64,000 nucleotides of DNA from the NCBI GenBank assembly GCA_009861545.1, contig VXME01000061.1, positions 1-64,000 of the forward strand. The letters run 5' to 3'. The DNA comes from Acidobacteriota bacterium. GTDB lineage: Bacteria; Acidobacteriota; Vicinamibacteria; Vicinamibacterales; UBA8438. The notes under the pieces are model-generated. The model was given only the letters and a program-made list of their open reading frames with translations. It ran no database searches and was not told the DNA's origin. Position 1 is the stretch's first letter, and each line of letters starts with the position of its first letter. Shown here piece by piece: positions 61,328-64,000 of the stretch. Both the position numbers and the translations under genes were made by a program.

Positions 61328-62926
61328 ATGAGATGTAATCCGGGACTCTTCCGCGGCTCGTTCCGATGGCGGGCGATCGCGCCGCCGGCGGCCCTGGCCT
61401 TCCTGCTCGCCGCGCTCCCCCTGGCCGCGCAGCCGGCGAGCGAGGCCGCACCGGCGCCGGCCGACCGCCCGAACATCCTGTTCCTGTTCGCGGACGATCA
61501 GCGCGCGGACACGATCGGCGCCTCGGGCAACGAGTGGATCGACACTCCGAACCTCGACCGACTGGCCGCCGAGGGCCTGAGCTTCGAGCGCAACTACGTG
61601 TTCGGCTCCAACAGCGGCGCGGTGTGCGTGCCGAGCCGGGCGATGGTGCTGACCGGCAGGAGCTGGATGCGCTCGCCGAACGACATGCGGGGCGTCCCGA
61701 CCCTGCCGCGCGAGCTGGAGGCGGTGGGCTACCGCACCTTCATCACCGGGAAGTGGCACAACGGCGAAGAGGCGCTGCTGCGCAGCTTCGATCATGGCAC
61801 GGCGGTGTACCTGGGCGGCATGGCCGATCACACGCAGGTGGAGGTGCAGGACATCGAAGACGGCAGGCTGGTCCGCCGGCGCGTCGGGCGGGAGTTCTCG
61901 AGCGAGCTGTTCGCCGACGCGGTGATCGCGTTTCTGGACGAGCAGGCGCGTCTGGAGGAACAGGCACCGCTGCGGGAGCAGGCGCGCGCCGCCGGGCAGT
62001 CCGGGTCGCAGCCGGAGCAGCCGTTCTTCGCCTACGTGCCGTTCATGGCGCCCCACGATCCGCGTCAGCCGCCGCCCGAGTACCGCGAGCGCTACTACCG
62101 CCGCAACCTGCCGCTGCCGGCCAACTTCATGCCGCAGCACCCGTTCGACCACGGCGCCCTGATCCTGCGCGACGAGAACCTGGGCGCCTGGCCGCGCACG
62201 CCGGAGATCATCCGCGATCAGTTGGCCGAGTACTACGGCCTCATCACCCACCTGGACGAGCAGGTGGGGCGGATTCTCCAGGCACTGGAGGAGAACGGTC
62301 AGGCCGACAACACCGTGGTCGTCTACGCCGCCGACCACGGGCTGGCGATGGGCAGCCACGGGTTGCTCGGCAAGCAGAACCTGTACGAGCACTCGATGCG
62401 TTGCCCGCTGATCATCCGCGGGCCGGGCATCCCACAAGGCTCGACGGATGCCTTCACCTACCTCTACGACCTGTTCCCGACCCTGCTCGGACTGGCTTCC
62501 GCACAGACGCCGCCCGGCATCGACGGCCGGGACCTGGGGGCACTGTGGTCGGGCGAGGGCGAGACGGCCTGGCGCCAGAGCCTGTTCCTGCCGTACCGGG
62601 ACCTGATGCGCTCGGTGCGCGACGAGCGGTACAAGCTGATCGTCTATCCCAAGGTGAACCACCGGCAGTTGTTCGACCTCGCCGACGATCCCGACGAGCT
62701 GCGCAACCTCGCGGCCGACCCCGCGCACGGGCAGACCCTGGCCCGCATGGAAGCGTTGCTCGAAGGCTGGAGAGCCGCGCTGGCCGATCCCGTGCCGCTC
62801 GAAGCCTCCGACCCGTTGCCGCTCCGGCGCGATCTCACCGGGCAGGCGCGCGAGCCGGACCGCTGGCAGCCACGGTGGATCGTGGACAAGTACTTCGATC
62901 CACCGGCCTCGACCGATCCCAGGTAG
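61328..62926 (+). CDS. Secreted sulfatase (formylglycine type)
   Basis: 532 residues from ATG 61328 with a signal peptide (residues 16-35, ending LAAQP). NILFLFADDQRADT gives the first calcium ligands. VCVPSRAMVLTGR has the C-x-P-S-R motif, in which Cys100 is converted to formylglycine; YRTFITGKWHNG, VPFMAPHDPR and VVYAADHGLAMGSHG supply the Lys, His and Asp of the active site. It hydrolyses sulfate esters, probably from polysaccharides. No maturase gene is in the window. Length is typical. Confidence 0.92.
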   Translation: MRCNPGLFRGSFRWRAIAPPAALAFLLAALPLAAQPASEAAPAPADRPNILFLFADDQRADTIGASGNEWIDTPNLDRLAAEGLSFERNYVFGSNSGAVCVPSRAMVLTGRSWMRSPNDMRGVPTLPRELEAVGYRTFITGKWHNGEEALLRSFDHGTAVYLGGMADHTQVEVQDIEDGRLVRRRVGREFSSELFADAVIAFLDEQARLEEQAPLREQARAAGQSGSQPEQPFFAYVPFMAPHDPRQPPPEYRERYYRRNLPLPANFMPQHPFDHGALILRDENLGAWPRTPEIIRDQLAEYYGLITHLDEQVGRILQALEENGQADNTVVVYAADHGLAMGSHGLLGKQNLYEHSMRCPLIIRGPGIPQGSTDAFTYLYDLFPTLLGLASAQTPPGIDGRDLGALWSGEGETAWRQSLFLPYRDLMRSVRDERYKLIVYPKVNHRQLFDLADDPDELRNLAADPAHGQTLARMEALLEGWRAALADPVPLEASDPLPLRRDLTGQAREPDRWQPRWIVDKYFDPPASTDPR

Positions 62927-62985
62927 CACGGTCGTGGACATCGCCCTCGCTCAGCGTGCCCGAAGCGCGCGTTCATCGGGGCCGG

Positions 62986-63159
62986 TCAATTCGTTCCTTT
63001 CCAAAACTTGACCAGCTCAGCAGCGAGCCTTTCAGCTCCCTTCTTTGTCAGGACAAACTTAACGATTATCGACACTCTCAAATTCGCCCGAGCTGGCTGC
63101 TTGTTCGCCTGAGCCTGCTCAAACCAGTTTCCGTTGCTGTAAGTTTGATGGGGAAATCC
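62986..63159 (-). pseudogene. AT-richer remnant of an unknown gene
   Basis: The gap 62927-63256 is poorer in GC than its neighbours. On its minus strand a 57-codon open stretch without a start reads GFPHQTYSNGNWFEQAQANK, then RVSIIVKFVLTKKGAERLAA and ELVKFWKGTN before a stop at 62986. The amino-acid flow looks like real protein, with a Lys content unlike the resident genes. I cannot name the family. It may be the end of a transferred gene. Confidence 0.35.
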
Positions 63160-63256
63160 CTATCCATGGGATACGACGGTGTCAAGATGTCGGCATCACA
63201 GACCCTTGTTCGACGCGAGTGCGATCTTTGGAACACGGGGGTGGCGGCGGAGGCGC

Positions 63257-63583
63257 TCATGCTTCGATACTGAGTCTCCCCCGTTGTTCCGAACGGGACT
63301 CTCGAATGACGATGTTGACGTCGCGTCCCAGTGCCGTCAGCAGGCGCAGCAGGCGCTCCATGGAGTACTCCCGAAAACTGCCCCGCAGCAGGCGTGACAC
63401 ATCGGGTTGCGACAGCCCGAGTAGCTTCGCGGCTTCGACCTGCTTGAGGCCGCGCCGGCGAATGATCTCGTCGATGCGGGTGACGAGTTGCGCCTTGAGC
63501 AGGTGCGCTTCGGCGTCCGGGAGCTCCAGGTCTGCGAAGACGTTGCCGCCACCGCGTTCGATCTCGTCCTTGTCGGCAGTCAT
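63257..63583 (-). CDS. XRE-type HigA-like antitoxin
   Basis: 108 residues from ATG 63583 with GGAGG upstream. The helix-turn-helix is RRGLKQVEAAKLLGLSQPDVS, preceded by LLKAQLVTRIDEIIR and followed by the HigA-typical RLLRLLTALGRDVNIVI. It would bind and neutralise a RelE/HigB-type toxin and repress their operon. The toxin gene lies directly upstream but is truncated, so this antitoxin appears to be an orphan. Confidence 0.85.
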   Translation of the reverse strand: MTADKDEIERGGGNVFADLELPDAEAHLLKAQLVTRIDEIIRRRGLKQVEAAKLLGLSQPDVSRLLRGSFREYSMERLLRLLTALGRDVNIVIRESRSEQRGRLSIEA

Positions 63584-63587
63584 CGAT

Positions 63588-63848
63588 CTACCCTCCACCA
63601 TAATTCTCGTCGTGGTGTTGCTGCGCGGCTTCGAGCCTGCGTCTGACCAGGTCGATCTCCTGCTTCGGCGTTGCGATTCCCCGCTTGGCCTTCTTTTGGA
63701 AGACGTGCAGGACGTAGACAGCGAACTTGAATCGGACCGTGTACACCACACGGAAAGTGTCACCATCATGGCGCGAGGAGATCTCCTGGCTGCGCAGGTC
63801 AAGGCTCGAGAACTCATCCCGGCCGCGCCGGCCTCGGTCAGAGACTTC
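63588..63848 (-). pseudogene. 5'-truncated HigB-like (Gp49/DUF891) toxin
   Basis: A stop at 63588, 4 nt before the antitoxin start, closes a frame reading RHDGDTFRVVYTVRFKFAVY, then VLHVFQKKAKRGIATPKQEI and DLVRRRLEAAQQ. This is the C-terminal half of phage Gp49-like HigB toxins. Upstream the frame is open only to 63849, where a stop occurs, and no ATG is present. The N-terminal ~45 residues are missing, replaced by the end of an ADOP gene. Probably inactive unless an internal GTG gives a short product. Confidence 0.75.
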
Positions 63849-64000
63849 TCATCGGCACGATGGCGGCAGCGCGGCCCGCCGGAATGAGGGCGGCGACCAG
63901 CGCGCACGCGGCGAGTGCGCCGGCGGCGACGGCAAGGGATAGCGGATCCCAGAAGGACACGCCATGGAGCTGGCTTGCCATGACCCGGACGGCGCCGACG
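63838..64000 (-). CDS. ADOP-type permease, 3' end only
   Basis: The minus strand from the right edge reads ASQLHGVSFWDPLSLAVAAG, then ALAACALVAALIPAGRAA and VPMRSL before a stop at 63838. This is the last membrane helix and the conserved PARRAxxxxPMxxLR ending of FtsX/ADOP permeases. Most of the gene lies beyond the window. Its last 11 nt overlap the open frame of the truncated toxin, so the toxin lost its 5' end exactly at this junction. Confidence 0.75.
   Translation of the reverse strand, partial: VGAVRVMASQLHGVSFWDPLSLAVAAGALAACALVAALIPAGRAAAIVPMRSL

Overview
The window is GC-rich, densely coded and has no rRNA, tRNA or CRISPR array that I can see. Three loci of the 'acidobacterial duplicated orphan permease' (ADOP) type, one of them preceded by its PadR regulator, point to the phylum Acidobacteriota. 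So does the mix of secreted DUF1592/DUF1552, PSCyt1/DUF1549/DUF1553, DUF1501, quinoprotein and S9 peptidase genes; class Vicinamibacteria is my best guess. This placement is inference from gene content, not from a marker gene.

Layout. 1-5.4 kb: end of an iron/cobalamin-type ABC importer, a DASS anion transporter with an NHL-propeller protein, and an epoxide hydrolase. 5.5-11.7 kb: a lipoprotein propeller, a phosphatase/ADP-ribosylglycohydrolase fusion, and a defence-like trio (Apea-like HEPN protein, RlmJ-like methyltransferase, RecF/OLD-like ATPase). 11.7-22.6 kb: two secreted S9 peptidases, a secreted flavoprotein with a diheme cytochrome c, a SYLF protein and an LtaS-like membrane enzyme. 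22.6-24.3 kb: a wrecked ADOP permease and a NIPSNAP protein. 24.4-31.7 kb: an ankyrin-DUF1592-DUF1552-VOC operon, interrupted by a DUF5674 gene pair on the opposite strand. 31.7-36 kb: a 51-bp-repeat coiled-coil gene, a PIN-toxin remnant, exonuclease III and a Ski2-like helicase. 36-47.6 kb: three quinoproteins, an AbiEii-like nucleotidyltransferase, a DAAO-family flavoprotein whose motif order is circularly permuted, and a second secreted ankyrin protein. 47.8-50.9 kb: PadR plus an intact ADOP. 51-60 kb: a second DUF1552/DUF1592 pair, and a PSCyt1-DUF1549-DUF1553 gene with a DUF1501 partner. 60-64 kb: an AAA_14/DUF4143 ATPase, a sulfatase, a HigA-like antitoxin with a truncated HigB, and the tail of another ADOP.

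How it fits together. Most long genes encode exported oxidative or hydrolytic enzymes: quinoproteins, Tat flavoproteins, c-type cytochromes, sulfatase and peptidases. This suggests a periplasmic machinery for oxidising and dismantling complex organic substrates. Small accessory pieces (toxin-antitoxin-like pairs, HEPN/ATPase genes, coiled-coil repeat genes) sit between these modules. Many are decayed, marking repeated insertion and deletion at intergenic sites.

The three observations I value most are: (1) the circularly permuted D-amino-acid-oxidase-like protein (42709-43878); (2) the translationally coupled RlmJ-like methyltransferase and ATPase convergent with a HEPN gene (8490-11529); (3) the DUF5674 pair that splits a DUF1592/DUF1552 operon and is bounded by a 12-bp direct repeat (26533-27536).
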